Shown in pieces: positions 5,013-6,413 of a stretch of DNA of 6,413 nt. The position numbers and the translations under genes are program-made. The stretch comes from Candidatus Avipropionibacterium avicola (GTDB taxonomy: Bacteria; Actinomycetota; Actinomycetes; Propionibacteriales; Propionibacteriaceae), in the NCBI GenBank assembly GCA_018715445.1, contig DVLP01000458.1:1-6413 (forward strand). The letters are read 5' to 3'. A model generated the notes under the pieces. The model ran no database searches. It had not been told where the DNA came from and worked only from the letters and a program-made list of their open reading frames with translations. Numbering within the stretch: position 1 is the stretch's first letter; each line of letters begins with the position of its first letter.

Positions 5013-6413
5013 TCAGCTGCAGCGCATCCCGTCCTGCGGCACCGTACCGTTGATCAGATAGGCGAAGACGGTGTTGTTGATGCAGGCGTTCGCCCCGCCG
5101 AAGGCGCCGTGCCCCTCCCCGTCCAGGGTCAGCAGCACCCCGGACTCCAACTGCTCGGCCATCCACTCGGCGTACTCGTACGGCGTCGCCGAATCGCCGG
5201 TGGTCCCCACCACCAGGATCGGCGCCGCACCCGCTCCGGTGATCGTGCCCAGGGGTTCCCGGGCCGGCACCGGCCACAGCGGACAGATCAGGTCGGCACC
5301 CAGGTACGGGCCGAAGATCGGGGCCTTCTCGGCGATCTCGCGCGCCTCCCGCCGGGCGCCGGTGACCCCGGGGTCAGCTTCGTCCAGGCAGCGGATCGCA
5401 TCGAAGGCGAACAGCAGCTGTCCGTACTCACCGTCGCCGCCGCGCTGGTTGTACGCGTCGGCGTAGGCCAACAGCCCGGCACCGTTGCCGTTGAACGCTT
5501 CGCTCAGCGCCTGCCGCAGGCTCGGCCACTCCTGCTCATCCTGGTACAGCGGCTGCAGCACCCCGGTCACGGCCAGGCTCTGGGTGAGCTCACGGTCGCC
5601 GACCCGGAGCGGATTGGCATCGAGGTCGTCCCACAGGTCGGTGATCCTGGCGATCACCTCATCGCTGGAACGACCGAAGTCACAGTTGCCGCTGGCACAC
5701 CACTGCGCGAAGTGCCCCAGGGCCCGGTCGAAGCCCTGCGCCTGCACGATCGATTCGTCACCGGTGATGTTGACCGCCGAGTCCAGCACCATCCGCCCGA
5801 CCGTCGACCCGAACAGCTCGGCATAGACCGCGCCGATCTCGGTCCCGTACGAGAAGCCGAGGAAGTTGAGCTCCTCGTCACCGACGATCTGGCGCATCAG
5901 GTCGAGGTCGCGGACCGTCTCGACGGTGGAGATGTGCTCCAGCAGCCGCCCCGACTTCGCCAGACAGGAGTCGACATAGCTGCGCACACCCTTGAGCAGC
6001 TCGGCACGCTCGGCCTTGGTGTCGGGGCTGGAGTCGAGCCCGTAGAACTCGTCGAGACCTTCGCCGTTGACACAGTCGACCGGGGTGGACTGGCCGACTC
6101 CGCGCGGGTCCCACCCGATCACGTCGTACGAACCGGCGAACGCCGGGCCGAATCCGGCGGCCATCCCCAGACCCGAGCCGCCCGGGCCACCGGGATTGAG
6201 GAACAGGCTGCCACGGACGTCGTCGCCTCCGCGGTGGCGACGCAGGGCGAGGGTGATCGCCTCACCGTCGGGCTCGTCGTAGTCGAGCGGGACGGCGATC
6301 TCGGCGCAGTCGGTGCCGGCACCGCAGTCGGTCCACTCGACCTCCTGGTCGACATAGCGCTGCAGCCCGGAGCCGGGCGGCGGCCGACGGAACCCGTCGG
6401 GGGTGATGTCCGG
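5013..6413 (-). CDS. Tripeptidyl aminopeptidase-like alpha/beta hydrolase (TAP family), N-terminus beyond window
   Basis: The frame is open to the window edge, leaving 466 C-terminal residues. The order of motifs matches actinobacterial TAP/SlpD-type exported serine peptidases: WTDCGAGTDCAEIAVPLDY near the visible start, the oxyanion segment NPGGPGGSG (73-81), GWDPRGVGQS, the nucleophile elbow GFSYGTEIG (Ser188), GTTGDSATPYEYA (Asp407) and GEGHGAF (His435). The TAP-like C-terminal domain ends with ACINNTVFAYLINGTVP and a Cys. Ten cysteines are visible, an even number consistent with disulfides in an exported protein. The signal or lipoprotein peptide would lie outside the window. The likely activity is release of N-terminal peptides or cleavage of related ester/amide substrates outside the cell. 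An esterase gene follows after 25 nt on the same strand. Confidence 0.88.
   Translation of the reverse strand, partial: PDITPDGFRRPPPGSGLQRYVDQEVEWTDCGAGTDCAEIAVPLDYDEPDGEAITLALRRHRGGDDVRGSLFLNPGGPGGSGLGMAAGFGPAFAGSYDVIGWDPRGVGQSTPVDCVNGEGLDEFYGLDSSPDTKAERAELLKGVRSYVDSCLAKSGRLLEHISTVETVRDLDLMRQIVGDEELNFLGFSYGTEIGAVYAELFGSTVGRMVLDSAVNITGDESIVQAQGFDRALGHFAQWCASGNCDFGRSSDEVIARITDLWDDLDANPLRVGDRELTQSLAVTGVLQPLYQDEQEWPSLRQALSEAFNGNGAGLLAYADAYNQRGGDGEYGQLLFAFDAIRCLDEADPGVTGARREAREIAEKAPIFGPYLGADLICPLWPVPAREPLGTITGAGAAPILVVGTTGDSATPYEYAEWMAEQLESGVLLTLDGEGHGAFGGANACINNTVFAYLINGTVPQDGMRCS

Noticed and set aside
4190..5053. Long plus-strand open frame (287 codons) opposite the esterase
   Set aside because: It is antisense to a gene with an intact Ser-Asp-His triad. 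Its product is rich in Arg, Gly, His and Val without domain features, as expected for a shadow frame in GC-rich DNA.

Overview
The window is GC-rich, with strong G/C bias at third codon positions, GTG starts and a tRNA gene with an encoded CCA end. This fits a high-GC actinobacterium; an actinomycete of the Propionibacteriales type is possible but not provable from this sequence. Every gene I can support lies on the minus strand, so transcription runs from high to low coordinates. The long plus-strand open frames are antisense shadows of these genes. No gene-free stretch exceeds 300 bases.

Layout in transcription order. (1) 6413-5013: a tripeptidyl-aminopeptidase-like alpha/beta hydrolase, N-terminus outside the window, followed after 25 nt by a putative esterase of the esterase D/tributyrin esterase type (4987-4217), probably in one operon. 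(2) tRNA-Thr(CGT) at 4147-4072 with its own -10-like box. (3) An intergenic region (3856-4071) holding a large palindromic repeat, element B. (4) A small four-helix membrane protein (3849-3532) whose stop codon lies in a 14-bp tandem duplication. (5) A two-gene unit of DUF2087 (putative regulator) proteins overlapping by ATGA. The second gene is split by an in-frame amber codon between its N-terminal helix-turn-helix part and its DUF2087 domain. (6) An intergenic region with nested inverted GTGATC/GATCAC half-sites, upstream of a seven-helix PQ-loop/SWEET-like protein (2088-1288). (7) A second palindromic repeat, element A (1154-1230), in inverted orientation relative to B. (8) A dienelactone-hydrolase-like alpha/beta hydrolase (1058-228), then the first 56 codons of a cation diffusion facilitator transporter (168 to the window edge).

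Most genes look like ordinary chromosomal housekeeping or accessory functions: three unrelated alpha/beta hydrolases, two transport-type membrane proteins and putative regulators. I see no phage, CRISPR or toxin-antitoxin system. The points most worth a second look are the amber-interrupted DUF2087 gene, the pair of ~77-bp palindromic elements that align without gaps, the half-site cluster between the regulator and the SWEET-like gene, and the full-length seven-helix SWEET-like architecture in a bacterium.
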